From Hyphomicrobiales bacterium (GTDB lineage Bacteria; Pseudomonadota; Alphaproteobacteria; Rhizobiales; Rhizobiaceae): DNA of 64,000 nucleotides. This document shows positions 1-9,297 of this stretch, one piece after another. Made by a program: the position numbers and the translations under genes. Position 1 is the first letter of the stretch. Each line of letters begins with the position of its first letter. The notes under the pieces are model-generated. The model did no database searches, was not told where the DNA came from, and saw only the letters and a program-made list of their open reading frames with translations. The DNA lies in the NCBI GenBank assembly GCA_900471525.1, contig UCEZ01000035.1, forward strand, positions 62,001-126,000, read 5' to 3'.

Positions 1-437
1 ACCAAAAGATCCTGCATGGGAGCGTGGCCGCCTGGGATATAGACCGCATCGAAGTGATCGTATCCGATCTGCTCGACCCGAGCGAGGCTAATGACGGGCG
101 ACGTCTCGTTCGACATCAGGCCAAGTTCCGTCAGTTGTGCTTCGCTTGCCTTCATGGCGGCTTCGTCGCCGCCAAAATACATCTTGTCTATGGACGTCCT
201 GTCGACGGATGGTGCGGTGCCTTTCGGTGTAGCAAATGTAACCTCGTGACCGGCATCGAGCAGCGCTTTGACCGGCTGCATCAGTTCGTTGAGGTAGAAG
301 CCGGTCTCGAACACCTTGCCATCCTTCAGGTCGAGACGGTCGGAATCGGACAGGACGACCAGAACGTTTCCGGCATAAGCGCTAACGGTAGTGGCTCCGA
401 GCGCAAGAATGATCGCGAGGCTGCGCAATAGTTTCAT
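1..437 (-). CDS. Exported DJ-1/PfpI-family (class I glutamine amidotransferase-like) protein, partial
   Basis: Only the first ~145 residues are inside the window; the 3' end lies beyond position 1. Reading from the ATG at 435-437, the protein starts with a signal peptide of about 22 residues ([14 protein letters not shown]..., ending near AYA), then an alpha/beta start ([18 protein letters not shown]) and the family phrase [12 protein letters not shown] just before the edge. DJ-1/PfpI proteins have a nucleophilic Cys about 30 residues later, which cannot be seen here. The family includes Hsp31-type glyoxalases/chaperones and amidases, so no activity is assigned. The signal peptide suggests a periplasmic location. 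Confidence 0.8.
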   Translation of the reverse strand, partial: MKLLRSLAIILALGATTVSAYAGNVLVVLSDSDRLDLKDGKVFETGFYLNELMQPVKALLDAGHEVTFATPKGTAPSVDRTSIDKMYFGGDEAAMKASEAQLTELGLMSNETSPVISLARVEQIGYDHFDAVYIPGGHAPMQDLL

Positions 438-495
438 CGGGTGTCTCCGAATTTGAGGAAATCTGATTGGGAATGAAAAAGGAAGCGGCTCTTCT

Positions 496-798
496 TCAGC
501 CGGCCACCTTGGTGAGGCGATGCAGAGCGAAATTGGCGAAATAATCACCGACGCCGCTCGCCTGAAAGCGCTGCATGGCGGCTCCTTCCACATGAGCGCG
601 CCACTGGACTTCGCTTTTCCAGGTTTCGACGAAGATGCGGACGCGACCGTCATCAAGAGACTGATGGAGTTCGTAACGAAGGCATCCGTCTTCGAGCAGG
701 GTCTCGGTGACCAGCTTTTCCTGTGCGGCGCCAAGGGCCGCCTCCTTGCCAGGTTTTGCGGTGGTGATGGCGATAATAGTTAGCGGAGAGTTCGACAT
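496..798 (-). CDS. Antibiotic-biosynthesis-monooxygenase (ABM) domain protein, putative quinol monooxygenase
   Basis: A 100-residue protein starting MSNSPLTIIAITTAKPGKE, the size and pattern of single-domain ABM proteins (dimeric ferredoxin-like fold) such as YgiN-type quinol monooxygenases. Typical elements are the TAKPGKE strand-turn, LEDGCLRYELHQS, FVETWKSEVQWRAHVE and the C-terminal hydrophobic strand. The open frame continues upstream to ~930, but that part reads as a frame-shifted SDR tail, so the ATG at 796-798 is preferred although no strong Shine-Dalgarno is visible. Members oxidise quinols or scavenge reactive small molecules; the substrate is unknown. Confidence 0.75.
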   Translation of the reverse strand: MSNSPLTIIAITTAKPGKEAALGAAQEKLVTETLLEDGCLRYELHQSLDDGRVRIFVETWKSEVQWRAHVEGAAMQRFQASGVGDYFANFALHRLTKVAG

Positions 799-811
799 GG
801 AAGGGTCTTTC

Positions 812-930
812 TCAGGCGATGGTGTTGACGAGACCACCATCGGCGCGCAGGGCGGCACCGCTTGTTGCCGATGAACGGGACTGGCGAGATAGGCAACGAG
901 GTTTGCCACCTCCCCTGTTGCTGCTGGCAA
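812..930 (-). pseudogene. C-terminal remnant of a short-chain dehydrogenase/reductase
   Basis: On the minus strand one frame reads EVANLVAYLASPV and, after a shift near 867-876, another reads SATSGAALRADGGLVNTIA followed by TGA (812-814). Joined, these are the conserved last ~33 residues of an SDR of the same type as the intact ones at 7260, 15077 and 23432, which also end in ...DGG-x-IR-x. The catalytic and NAD-binding parts are missing. The remnant directly precedes the ABM gene, which suggests that an SDR gene was lost here by deletion plus a frameshift. Confidence 0.7.
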
Positions 931-997
931 TTTATGATTTAAGAAACAATGGTACTATTGCCCGTATTAGACATGCACTTGTGAATGAGGATCATCA

Positions 998-1918
998 GTG
1001 GCGCGCATTTTGATGGAACGCTCTGGCGAGATGGAGGTATTTGCACGCGTCGTTCAGGAGGGCGGGTTTTCCGCCGCGGCTCGCAGCCTCGACATCACGC
1101 CGTCAGCCGTCAGCAAACTGATCGCGCGCCTGGAAGCGAGACTTGGCACACGTCTTCTGGTGCGCACGACGCGCGCTCTGACACTGACGGAAGAAGGCGA
1201 AGCCTATCACCATGCAGCACTGAGGATTTTGCAGGAGCTGAATGATGCCGATCAGGAGGCGACCGGGGGTGCGGTCCGCGGCCGCCTCCGGGTAAACGCC
1301 ACCATCCCGTTCGGGACGATGTTCGTCGCACCGGCCATGCCGGATTTCATTGCGCGGAATCCCGATCTGATCGTCGACCTTAGCTTCACCGACGGTATTG
1401 TCGATCTGGTGGCAGAGAAGACGGACGTCGCCATCCGCATGGGCAACTTGCCAGATAGCAGTCTGATCGCGCGCAAACTGGGACAGAGCCGTCGTGTCGT
1501 CTGCGCAGCACCCAGCTACATCAAACGCCGGGGACGACCTGAAGCCCCCCCGGATCTCGAAAATCACGATTGCCTGACCTTCAATTTCCGGCGAACGAGG
1601 CCGTCCTGGCCATTTCGCTGCGAGGGCCGGGAAATCGCACAACCGGTCAAAGGCAGCATCGTCGTCAACAACGGCGAGACGATGAAGCAAATGACACTGG
1701 CCGGGGCCGGCATCGCCAGGGTGGGTTTGTTTCATGTCGCGGACGAGATTGCGGCGGGACGGCTTATCCCCCTTCTCGAAGATCATAACCCGGGCGACGT
1801 CGAACTGGTTCATGCAGTCTATGTGGGTGGCGGCCCACTGCCCCAACGCGTCCGCGCCTTTATCGAGCACATGGTTGTAACATTGGGTGAATCGCCCCTG
1901 CTGAAAGGGACGTCCTAG
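998..1918 (+). CDS. LysR-family transcriptional regulator
   Basis: 306 residues from a GTG preceded by GAGG at a 7-nt spacing; an ATG 15 nt further in is an alternative. The N-terminal winged HTH is clear (GGFSAAARSLDITPSAVSKLIARLEARLG, residues ~22-50), followed by the LysR substrate-binding domain (RLRVNATIPFG..., DVAIRMGNLPDSSLIARKL). It is transcribed away from the SDR remnant and ABM gene, and the AT-rich spacer between them (930-997) is the likely shared control region. The effector is unknown. It resembles the LysR protein at 17140-18042 in length and motif order. Confidence 0.9.
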   Translation: MARILMERSGEMEVFARVVQEGGFSAAARSLDITPSAVSKLIARLEARLGTRLLVRTTRALTLTEEGEAYHHAALRILQELNDADQEATGGAVRGRLRVNATIPFGTMFVAPAMPDFIARNPDLIVDLSFTDGIVDLVAEKTDVAIRMGNLPDSSLIARKLGQSRRVVCAAPSYIKRRGRPEAPPDLENHDCLTFNFRRTRPSWPFRCEGREIAQPVKGSIVVNNGETMKQMTLAGAGIARVGLFHVADEIAAGRLIPLLEDHNPGDVELVHAVYVGGGPLPQRVRAFIEHMVVTLGESPLLKGTS

Positions 1919-1924
1919 CAAGGA

Positions 1925-1965
1925 CCACACCAAGACAACGCCCGGTAGGCGATGCCATGGTGTGG
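1925..1965. terminator. Possible hairpin between convergent lysR and pntB
   Basis: CCACACCA (1925-1932) pairs with TGGTGTGG (1958-1965) across a 25-nt loop, followed by CTTTCTC. It lies 7 nt after the LysR stop and 43 nt before the pntB stop. The loop is long and the T-run is broken, so this is only a candidate. Confidence 0.35.
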
Positions 1966-2008
1966 CTTTCTCGTTACCGCAATCCACTGAACCCGCGAAG
2001 AACCCCGT

Positions 2009-3442
2009 TCAGGCAAGGACGGGCAGGAGCTTTCCGACCGAGTCCTTGGCGTCGCCGTAGAACATGCGGGTGTTCTCCTTGTAGAACAGCGGGTTCTCGA
2101 TGCCGGAATAGCCGGTGCCCTGGCCGCGCTTGGAGACGAACACCTGCCGCGCCTTCCAGACTTCGAGCACCGGCATGCCCGATATCGGCGAGTTCGGGTC
2201 GTCCTGGGCGGCCGGGTTGACGATGTCGTTGGAGCCGATGACGATGACCACATCGGTGTTAGGGAAGTCGTGGTTGATCTCGTCCATTTCGAGCACGATG
2301 TCGTAGGGCACCTTGGCCTCGGCGAGCAGCACGTTCATGTGGCCCGGCAGGCGGCCGGCGACGGGATGGATGGCGAAGCGCACGGTCTTACCGTCAGCGC
2401 GCAGCTTGCGGGTCAGTTCCGAGACCGCACCCTGCGCCTGCGCCACCGCCATGCCGTAGCCCGGCACGATGATGATGCTGTCGGCATCCTTCAGCGCGGC
2501 AGCCACACCGTCGATGTCAATCGCCACCTGTTCGCCTGATATCTCCATCTGCGGTCCGGCCGTTGCACCGAAGCCGCCGAGGATGACCGAGACGAAGGAG
2601 CGGTTCATCGCCTTGCACATCATGTAGGACAGGATGGCGCCCGAGGAGCCGACCAGCGCGCCGGTGACGATCAACAGATCGTTGCCGAGCGTGAAGCCGA
2701 TGGCGGCCGCCGCCCAGCCGGAATAGCTGTTCAGCATCGACACCACCACCGGCATGTCGGCACCGCCGATACCCATGATCAGGTGATAGCCGATGAAGAA
2801 GGCGGCAAGCGTCATCAGGGCGAGCGTCCAGGCACCTGCGCCATTGACATAGAGCACCAGCAGGACGAGCGACAGAAGAGCCGCCGCCGCATTGAGCCCA
2901 TGGCCGCCGGGCAGCTTCTTGGCCTTGCCGTCGAGCTTGCCGGCAAGCTTGCCGAAGGCGACGACGGAGCCGGTGAAAGTGACCGCGCCGATGAACACGC
3001 CGAGGAACACCTCGACCTTCATGATCGACAGTTCCACCGGCGTCTTGTGCGCGAGGATCGCTGCAAAACCGGTAAGCGTTGTGCGCGCGGCCTCGTCGAG
3101 ACCGGCGACGTCAACCGCCTCGATATGGGCATTGAAGCCGATAAACACGGCGGCGAGCCCGACGAAGGAGTGCAGCGCCGCAACGAGCTGCGGCATCTCG
3201 GTCATCTGCACGCGGCTTGCCACGTAGGCGCCGAGCACCGCGCCGCCGGCGATCATCAGCGCAACGACGAACCAATTGCCGATGCCCGGCCCTAACACCG
3301 TGGCGATGACGGCAAGCGCCATGCCGACGATGCCGTACCAGACGGCACGCTTGGCGCTTTCCTGGCCGGATAGGCCGCCGAGCGACAGGATGAAGAGAAC
3401 GACTGCCGCAATGTAGGCGGCCGAAATGATACCGATCGTCAT
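2009..3442 (-). CDS. pntB: NAD(P) transhydrogenase subunit beta
   Basis: 477 residues from an ATG with an excellent Shine-Dalgarno (GGGAGGAATTCATC-ATG). The N-terminal half is a set of hydrophobic helices ([21 protein letters not shown] onward) forming the proton channel. The C-terminal domain III binds NADP(H): [15 protein letters not shown] and [16 protein letters not shown] are diagnostic, and the end ([16 protein letters not shown]) is conserved. With PntA it forms the inner-membrane enzyme that uses proton-motive force to make NADPH from NADH. It starts 16 nt after pntA ends, so the two are co-transcribed. Confidence 0.97.
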   Translation of the reverse strand: MTIGIISAAYIAAVVLFILSLGGLSGQESAKRAVWYGIVGMALAVIATVLGPGIGNWFVVALMIAGGAVLGAYVASRVQMTEMPQLVAALHSFVGLAAVFIGFNAHIEAVDVAGLDEAARTTLTGFAAILAHKTPVELSIMKVEVFLGVFIGAVTFTGSVVAFGKLAGKLDGKAKKLPGGHGLNAAAALLSLVLLVLYVNGAGAWTLALMTLAAFFIGYHLIMGIGGADMPVVVSMLNSYSGWAAAAIGFTLGNDLLIVTGALVGSSGAILSYMMCKAMNRSFVSVILGGFGATAGPQMEISGEQVAIDIDGVAAALKDADSIIIVPGYGMAVAQAQGAVSELTRKLRADGKTVRFAIHPVAGRLPGHMNVLLAEAKVPYDIVLEMDEINHDFPNTDVVIVIGSNDIVNPAAQDDPNSPISGMPVLEVWKARQVFVSKRGQGTGYSGIENPLFYKENTRMFYGDAKDSVGKLLPVLA

Positions 3443-3458
3443 GATGAATTCCTCCCGA

Positions 3459-5033
3459 TCACGACTTCTGGAACATGGCGAGCATGCGCCGTGTGACGAG
3501 GAACCCCCCGACGATGTTGACTGTGGCAATCAGCACGGAGATTGCAGCGAGAACTGTCACCAGCCCATTCTCGGAGCCGGTCTGCAAGAGCGCGCCGAGA
3601 AGCACGATGCCGGAGATCGCATTGGTGACGGCCATCAGCGGCGTGTGCAGCGAATGGCTGACATTCCAGATCACCTGGAAGCCGATGAAGCAGGCCAGCA
3701 CGAAGACAATGAAATGGCTCATGAAGGCCGGCGGCGCGTAGGCGCCGACGAGCAGCAACAGCGCCGTGCCGATGGCAAGCAGGGCGACCTGGCTTCTGGT
3801 CTGTGCCTTGAAGGCGGCAGTTTCCTGCGCGCGCTTTTCCGCCGGTGTCGGTTCCCTGGGCTTTTCCCGAGGTTTTTGCGCAGCGATCGCAGCCACTTTG
3901 GGCGGTGGCGGCGGATAGGTAATACCCCCCTCGAAGGCAACGGTCGCGCCGCGAATGACGTCGTCTTCCATGTTGTGGACGATGACGCCGTCCTTGCCCG
4001 GCGTCAGGTCCGCCAGCATGTGGCGGATGTTGTTGGCGTAAAGGGTCGAGGATTGCGCCGCCATGCGGCTGGGGAAATCGGTATAGCCGATGATGACGAC
4101 ACCATTGTCGGTGACGACGCGCTCATCGGCAGCCGTCAGGTCGCAATTGCCGCCCCGCTCGGCGGCAAGGTCGATCACCACAGAACCCGGCTTCATCGCC
4201 GCAACCATATCCGCGAGCCACAGCTTCGGCGCCTCGCGGCCGGGGATCAGCGCGGTGGTGATGACGATGTCCATCTGCGGCGCCAGTTCGCGGAACCTTG
4301 TAAGCTGCTTCTCGCGGAATTCCGGCGAGGACGGCGCAGCATAACCACCGGTCGCAGCCCCGTCCTGCTGACCGCCGGCAAAATCGAGATAGACGAACTC
4401 CGCACCCATGCTCTCGATCTGTTCGGCAACTTCCGGCCGCACATCGAAGGCGTAGGCCTGCGCGCCGAGCGAGACGGCAACGCCGGTCGCGGCAAGACCC
4501 GCAACACCCGCGCCGATCACCAGCACCCTGGCCGGGGGCACCTTTCCGGCGGCCGTCACCTGGCCGGTGAAGAAGCGGCCGAAATTGTTGCCCGCCTCGA
4601 TGACGGCGCGATATCCGGCAATGTTGGCCATCGACGACAATGCATCCATTTTCTGCGCTCGCGAGATGCGCGGCACCATGTCCATGGCGATGACATTGGC
4701 GCCCGTTTCCTGCGCACGCGCCAGAAGCTCCGCATTCTGGGCCGGATAGAAAAACGAAATCAGCGTCTTGCCGCCCGAAAGCCGCGCAACTTCTGCGTCC
4801 GTCGGTGGCCGTACCTTGACGATCACGTCGGCCCCTGCAAACAGCGCCCCGCCGTCCGCCGCCACGCTCACGCCGGCCGCCCGGTAGGCATCGTCGGAAA
4901 TACCCGCACCAAGCCCCGCCCCCGTTTCCACAACGCAATCATGACCAAGTTTTTGCAATTGCAGCGCAGACTCCGGCGTCAGCGCAACGCGCGCCTCACC
5001 CGGCCAAAGCTCCCTCGGGGTACCTATCTTCAT
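3459..5033 (-). CDS. pntA: NAD(P) transhydrogenase subunit alpha (single-polypeptide form)
   Basis: 524 residues, close to the ~510 of E. coli PntA. Many alphaproteobacteria split this subunit in two, but here the soluble NAD-binding domain I ([20 protein letters not shown], then the Rossmann motif [13 protein letters not shown] near residue 175) and the C-terminal membrane helices (~400-524) are one chain. A Pro/Lys/Glu-rich linker (residues ~375-400) joins them. The start is supported by GAGGAAAGG upstream. A 6-bp GC hairpin (GCCGGC-GAACA-GCCGGC, 5051-5067) lies between it and the upstream gene on the same strand. Confidence 0.96.
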   Translation of the reverse strand: MKIGTPRELWPGEARVALTPESALQLQKLGHDCVVETGAGLGAGISDDAYRAAGVSVAADGGALFAGADVIVKVRPPTDAEVARLSGGKTLISFFYPAQNAELLARAQETGANVIAMDMVPRISRAQKMDALSSMANIAGYRAVIEAGNNFGRFFTGQVTAAGKVPPARVLVIGAGVAGLAATGVAVSLGAQAYAFDVRPEVAEQIESMGAEFVYLDFAGGQQDGAATGGYAAPSSPEFREKQLTRFRELAPQMDIVITTALIPGREAPKLWLADMVAAMKPGSVVIDLAAERGGNCDLTAADERVVTDNGVVIIGYTDFPSRMAAQSSTLYANNIRHMLADLTPGKDGVIVHNMEDDVIRGATVAFEGGITYPPPPPKVAAIAAQKPREKPREPTPAEKRAQETAAFKAQTRSQVALLAIGTALLLLVGAYAPPAFMSHFIVFVLACFIGFQVIWNVSHSLHTPLMAVTNAISGIVLLGALLQTGSENGLVTVLAAISVLIATVNIVGGFLVTRRMLAMFQKS

Positions 5034-5107
5034 GTCAAAGCCTTTCCTCTGCCGGCGAACAGCCGGCCTTCCTGCGTCTGAAAACTGTTTGGGATTGTGT
5101 CTCGCGG

Positions 5108-6391
5108 CTAGTTGTTGGTATCCGCCCTTGCTGTCGTCCTGCGGATCAACGTCGGGCCGAGCCAGCCCAGCAGCGGCAGCAGGGCGAGGCCAAGAGCGAG
5201 ACCGTCGTTGCGCGGCTGAACCACCACGACGTCCCGTCGAAAGGCGGCGACGCCCTCCCCGCCCGACCAGACCTCGCCGCGCAACACGCCGACTCCGGCC
5301 GGGACGGAGACCGCGAAGGCCTTCAGGTCTTCCTTTTCACCATCCTTCGCGCTGCGCACCCGGTAACCGAAACCGGAACCCTCGGTCTGCTCCACCTTCA
5401 AGCGAGCCAGCGGGAGGTTTTGCACATCGCCATTCTGCGCGAAGCGGAAGGCCAGACTATCGATTGGCGATGCCATGCGCCGAATCCAGGTGCTCCGTCC
5501 CGCGACCGCATCCTGTTGCGGCGAAACCACCGGCAGGTACTCCATCTCGTCGAAACGATCGGCCTGCGACAGCGTCAGATAGAAGGTGGAACCGGGCCGG
5601 GCGAAGATGCGCATGTCATCGCCGTTCGTGGCGATCGGCCGTGTCCAGCGCTCCTCGGGCACCACGTCCGCGACGGTAACGCGGCGGCCGGCGATGTCTA
5701 TGACATCGAGGCGTCGCACGGTATCCGGCACAGGCGTTCCGTTCACGATCAGCGCCATCTCGTACCACCCGGCTTCAAGCGCGAGACGAAAGGCCGTTGT
5801 AGGTGCCGTCACTAGCCGCAGGCTCGGCTTTGGCAGCGGATCGGGCGGCGGGATGACGGCGACCGGCGCCCCGCGAAGCCGCGCCGCGCCGGCTTCCAGA
5901 AGCTTGCGCTCGTAGGCGCGCTGCTGCGCTTCGGCCTCGACGTAGCGGCGGGCAAAACTGCGTTCTTCCTGCTGATAGGCACTGTAGGCCTCGATGGCCT
6001 CCGCGCCCCAGAGAAGCTGGCCGCTGCCGTTCAGGACGCCCTCGGGATAGAGCATGACATAGGGAGAGGGTTCGAGCTCCGCGACAACAGCGCCATCCCG
6101 CGTGACCCTGAGAACACCGGCGACGTCCTCACGTTTCTTCTCGAGGTCGACGTAGACCTGCCGGGAGAGCGGCCAGTAATATTCCTGCGTCTCCACGAAG
6201 GAAATGGCGCTGTCCTCACCCGACAGAAGATGCAAGGCTGGCGAGCGCGACGGCAGGAACATGTCCCTGAAGCCAAAACCATCCCAGACACGGCCAGTGA
6301 CGATGACGGCGTCTCTTCGCTCGGGCTCCATCGCTCTTAGGATGGTGGCGGCCGGCAGGCAAAGAAGAAGGACGGCAAGAATTTTCCACAT
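5108..6391 (-). CDS. Exported, membrane-anchored protein of unknown function, linked to an ABC-2 exporter
   Basis: 427 residues, not recognised as a named family. It has an N-terminal signal peptide (MWKILAVLLLCLPAATILRA), a long presumably periplasmic region with a charged helical stretch (residues ~140-170, many Glu/Arg/Gln), beta-rich segments, and a C-terminal hydrophobic segment (LALGLALLPLLGWLGPTLI) followed by positive residues, so it is probably anchored at the C-terminus. It begins 2 nt after the permease gene ends and must be co-translated with it. The likely role is as an accessory or substrate of the transporter encoded at 6394-9036. Confidence 0.7.
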   Translation of the reverse strand: MWKILAVLLLCLPAATILRAMEPERRDAVIVTGRVWDGFGFRDMFLPSRSPALHLLSGEDSAISFVETQEYYWPLSRQVYVDLEKKREDVAGVLRVTRDGAVVAELEPSPYVMLYPEGVLNGSGQLLWGAEAIEAYSAYQQEERSFARRYVEAEAQQRAYERKLLEAGAARLRGAPVAVIPPPDPLPKPSLRLVTAPTTAFRLALEAGWYEMALIVNGTPVPDTVRRLDVIDIAGRRVTVADVVPEERWTRPIATNGDDMRIFARPGSTFYLTLSQADRFDEMEYLPVVSPQQDAVAGRSTWIRRMASPIDSLAFRFAQNGDVQNLPLARLKVEQTEGSGFGYRVRSAKDGEKEDLKAFAVSVPAGVGVLRGEVWSGGEGVAAFRRDVVVVQPRNDGLALGLALLPLLGWLGPTLIRRTTARADTNN

Positions 6392-6393
6392 GC

Positions 6394-7248
6394 CTAGTTT
6401 CCCTTCCAGCGGGCGATGTAACAGGAAAGCAGAAGGAGCCCGGCCGTCAATGCGACGACGCCGAGCAACTGCGGCACCGAAAACGCTTCCTGCGTGACGA
6501 GCCGCTGGGCCAGAAGGGCAATGCCCGCGACGGGTGACAGCGCGTGAAAAAGTGGCGCCCCGGCTTCCAGCAACGCCCGAAGAGAGAGCGAAAACAGGCT
6601 CATGGTCTCCGTAGGTAGCGCCCGCAGCAGTCCAAGTCCCACCTCGTAGGCCGCAAGCAGCGCCACAAGTGCCAGATAGATGACGACAGCCATGCGCACC
6701 GACCCCGTCATGGCCGAAACGACAAGCCCCATCGCCATGACCGGCAGCACGAAGAGACTGTTTGCAAGTATACCAGCGAAATCGCCGGCTCCGGTCACGC
6801 CGGTTCCGAGGGGCTGCCCGACCGCGAGGTAGAGGTAGTAGACGGCAATGAGCGCCGCCAGCACCACCAGTTCCGCCAGGTATTTTGCCAGCACGACCAT
6901 GCTTGACGAGACCGGACCGACCAACAGCACTTCCAGCGTGCGGTGTTCGCGCTCCCAGCTGAGCCCACTGGCCAGCCTCAGTCCCAGCACGATGCCGAGA
7001 AAGGCCACCACCAGCATGTTCAGTCCGGCCAGCGGATCCGCCGTCACAACGACGGATTCGGTCTCAAACGTCTGCGCGAAGCCGGAGCCGTAGACATAGG
7101 CCATAAGGCAAAGAGCGCTGGCGACCAGCCAGAACCACAGGGACGCAAACTTGGCGGCGGTTTCCCGACGAACCAGCAGGAAGGCCTGGCGCGCCCATCC
7201 GGGTGGACGCAGCCTTGAGTAGATGTAGGGCGGGCGGACATGTTCCAT
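6394..7248 (-). CDS. ABC-2 type transporter permease
   Basis: 284 residues starting MEHVRPPYIYSRL. About six membrane spans are visible, with the ABC-2 layout: a first span after a basic N-terminus (LWFWLVASALCLMAYVYGSG), a periplasmic loop, then GIVLGLRLASGLSWEREHRTLEVLL, the permease loop that contacts the ATPase (EREHRTLE), and four C-terminal spans. Partners are the ATPase at 8050-9036 and the exported protein at 5108-6391. The SDR gene between permease and ATPase is unusual. The substrate is unknown and the direction is presumably export. Confidence 0.85.
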   Translation of the reverse strand: MEHVRPPYIYSRLRPPGWARQAFLLVRRETAAKFASLWFWLVASALCLMAYVYGSGFAQTFETESVVVTADPLAGLNMLVVAFLGIVLGLRLASGLSWEREHRTLEVLLVGPVSSSMVVLAKYLAELVVLAALIAVYYLYLAVGQPLGTGVTGAGDFAGILANSLFVLPVMAMGLVVSAMTGSVRMAVVIYLALVALLAAYEVGLGLLRALPTETMSLFSLSLRALLEAGAPLFHALSPVAGIALLAQRLVTQEAFSVPQLLGVVALTAGLLLLSCYIARWKGN

Positions 7249-7259
7249 GGCGCGGCCGC

Positions 7260-8048
7260 TCACATCACGGTGCGGATCAGCCCGCCGTCGATCCTGAGCG
7301 CCGCACCGTTGATGATGCCGGTGCGCGTGCTGCCGAGGAACGTGACGAAATCGGCGACTTCCTCCGGCTTCGATAGACGCTGGATCAACGATGTCGGGCG
7401 GTTCTCCGCAACGAAGCGGCGCTCCGCCTCGGGCGTCGGAACGCCGGGATAGAGGCCGGCGATAAGATCGGCCACGCCTTCCGTGCTGCACGGACCGGGC
7501 AGCACCGAATTGACGGTCACGGCGGTGCCTTTGGTCGTCTCGGCGAGGTTGCGGGCAAGCGACAGCTGCATGGTTTTCGTGGCGCTGTAGGCCGGCATTT
7601 CCGGCGCGGGATTGATCCCGGATTCGCTTGCCATGAACACCACGCGGCCGCTGTTGCGCGCCAGCATCTTCGGCAGGTAGTGTCGGGCGAGCCGCACACC
7701 GCTCATCACGTTTACCTCGATCAGCTCGTACCACCGATCGTCGCCGGCCTTGTAGATGTCGATGGCTTCGTAGATGCCGAGATTGACGATCAGCACATCG
7801 ACGTCGCCGCAATTGCCGACGAGTTCGTCGCAGCCGTCTTTCGTGCCGGAGTTGCCGACTGCCTGTTCAAGCAGCGCGTCCGGCACCTCTGCCCTCAGAC
7901 GGCCGACAGCTTTTGCGATGCTCTCCCCGCTGCGACCGTTAATCACCACGGTCGCCCCTTCGCGGGCCATGGCCGTTGCAATGGCAAATCCGAGGCCTCC
8001 GGTGGAAGCCGTAATCAGGCAGCGCCTGCCGCGATAACCGAGATTCAT
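7260..8048 (-). CDS. Short-chain dehydrogenase/reductase
   Basis: 262 residues with an SDR Rossmann fold. The cofactor loop is a variant, TASTGGLGFA (residues ~12-21), instead of TGxxxGxG; the catalytic Ser is in MASES and the Tyr/Lys pair in YSATK (near 155-159). The C-terminus (GAALRIDGGLIRTVM) matches the SDR remnant at 812-930 and the SDRs at 15077 and 23432, so these are paralogues. It sits between the two core genes of an ABC-2 exporter, 1 nt from the ATPase stop. The substrate is unknown. Confidence 0.88.
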   Translation of the reverse strand: MNLGYRGRRCLITASTGGLGFAIATAMAREGATVVINGRSGESIAKAVGRLRAEVPDALLEQAVGNSGTKDGCDELVGNCGDVDVLIVNLGIYEAIDIYKAGDDRWYELIEVNVMSGVRLARHYLPKMLARNSGRVVFMASESGINPAPEMPAYSATKTMQLSLARNLAETTKGTAVTVNSVLPGPCSTEGVADLIAGLYPGVPTPEAERRFVAENRPTSLIQRLSKPEEVADFVTFLGSTRTGIINGAALRIDGGLIRTVM

Positions 8049-8049
8049 G

Positions 8050-9036
8050 TCAATTCCCTTTCAATGAAGCCCTGCGGGCTGCAACCGAACCGGATTTTTC
8101 CGGCCGGGTCAAACTGATGAAGACATCCTCAAGCGAGAGTGCCGCCGCCTCGACAGCGAGGACCGTGTATCCTGCCTGCGAGAGGAGCCGGGCAGTCTGT
8201 GCCCGGGCGTCCCGACTGTCACCGGCAGTCCGGCGCGGCACAAGCTCCAGCCGGTGCGGGCCGGTCTGGCGCACCTGCTCAATCTCCGGCAGGCCGGTGA
8301 TACGCTCCAGACATTGCGCCGCCGGCTCGTAAAGTTCGACCTGGAGGCTGCCCGTGGAAACGCCGGGCGGAAGCAGCTCCGCCGGCTGGCCCGCGGCGAG
8401 AACGCGTCCCTGGCGCATGAAGACGACGCTGTCGCAGACCCGTTCCATCTCGGCCAGTTGGTGGGACGAGAACAGCAGGGTCACGCCCTCCGCCTTCATC
8501 TCGCGAAAGATCGCCCGCATGTCGGCAACCCCGTTCGGGTCGAGGCCGAGCGTCGGCTCGTCGAGGATGAGCAATTCGGGCCGGTGCAGCATCACGCGGG
8601 CGAGGCAGGCCCGCTGCTGCATGCCGCGGGAAAAATTGCCAAGCCGCCTGTCCGCCGCGGAGGCGAGGCCGACACGCTCGATCACCTCCTTCACCCGAGA
8701 ACCGGCATTCGGAATGCCGTACAGATCGGCGAAGAAGCGCAGGTAACCCCGCGCCGTCATTTCGGGATAGACCCGCGGCTTCTCCTGCAGATAACCGATG
8801 AGCATCCTGAGATCCCGGCGACGGCTGCCGTGTCGGACGCCGAGCAACTCGATCTCGCCGGCATCCGGGTCGGTGAGCCCGACGATCATGTTCATCACCG
8901 TGGTCTTTCCGGCGCCATTCGGACCGAGAAACCCGGTGATCTCCCCCCGCGCCACCGCAAACGTGGCGTCCTCCACGGCGCGCTTGGCCCCGAAGGTCTT
9001 GGAGAGTGCGTGGACGGCAAGGGCGGGGCTGGTCAT
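8050..9036 (-). CDS. ABC transporter ATP-binding protein, ABC-2/drug-export type
   Basis: 328 residues beginning MTSPALAVHALSKTFGAKRA. Walker A is GPNGAGKT (residues ~38-45), signature FSRGMQQRACLARVM, Walker B LLILDEPTLGLDP with switch SSHQLAEM, and the ~100-residue C-terminal extension found in export-type ATPases. It is the motor for the permease at 6394-7248. It lies 14 nt after the small GlpU-like gene on the same strand, so it may be read through from the importer operon. Confidence 0.92.
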   Translation of the reverse strand: MTSPALAVHALSKTFGAKRAVEDATFAVARGEITGFLGPNGAGKTTVMNMIVGLTDPDAGEIELLGVRHGSRRRDLRMLIGYLQEKPRVYPEMTARGYLRFFADLYGIPNAGSRVKEVIERVGLASAADRRLGNFSRGMQQRACLARVMLHRPELLILDEPTLGLDPNGVADMRAIFREMKAEGVTLLFSSHQLAEMERVCDSVVFMRQGRVLAAGQPAELLPPGVSTGSLQVELYEPAAQCLERITGLPEIEQVRQTGPHRLELVPRRTAGDSRDARAQTARLLSQAGYTVLAVEAAALSLEDVFISLTRPEKSGSVAARRASLKGN

Positions 9037-9050
9037 GGAACCGATCCGTC

Positions 9051-9296
9051 TCAATAGGGCAGCGGCGTGATGTAGAGCCGGGCCAGATTGATCACGATCA
9101 TCGACACGCCCGCCGCCAGCAGGAATTCCATCGGCCAGGCAAGAAGTTTTGCCCGGTCGTTCCATAATTTGAGCGAGACGATCACCACGACAGCGACCAG
9201 CGAGGCAGGCCAATGCGAGACGTCGCCAGCCATGACCGTGCAGGACCCGAGCAGCAGGGCCAGAATGAAGAGGAGAGTGACGTTGGATCTGTTCAT
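9051..9296 (-). CDS. Small membrane protein, GlpU-like
   Basis: 81 residues, starting MNRSNVTLLFILALLLGS, with two or three hydrophobic segments (5-23, 30-44, 55-72) and the phrase LKLWNDRAKLLAWPMEFLLAAG. Its start codon lies one base after the stop of the preceding ATPase gene, so translation is coupled. In rhizobial glpSTPQUV operons a small membrane protein of unknown role, GlpU, sits among the transporter genes; position and size here match. A start further upstream (up to 9401) would overlap the ATPase and has no support. Confidence 0.7.
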   Translation of the reverse strand: MNRSNVTLLFILALLLGSCTVMAGDVSHWPASLVAVVVIVSLKLWNDRAKLLAWPMEFLLAAGVSMIVINLARLYITPLPY

Positions 9297-9297
9297 G

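Noticed and set aside
3426..5081. Long open frame on the + strand opposite pntA
   Set aside because: Third-position GC bias keeps antisense frames open; its protein is low-complexity (His/Arg/Asp-rich) and pntA on the other strand is certain.
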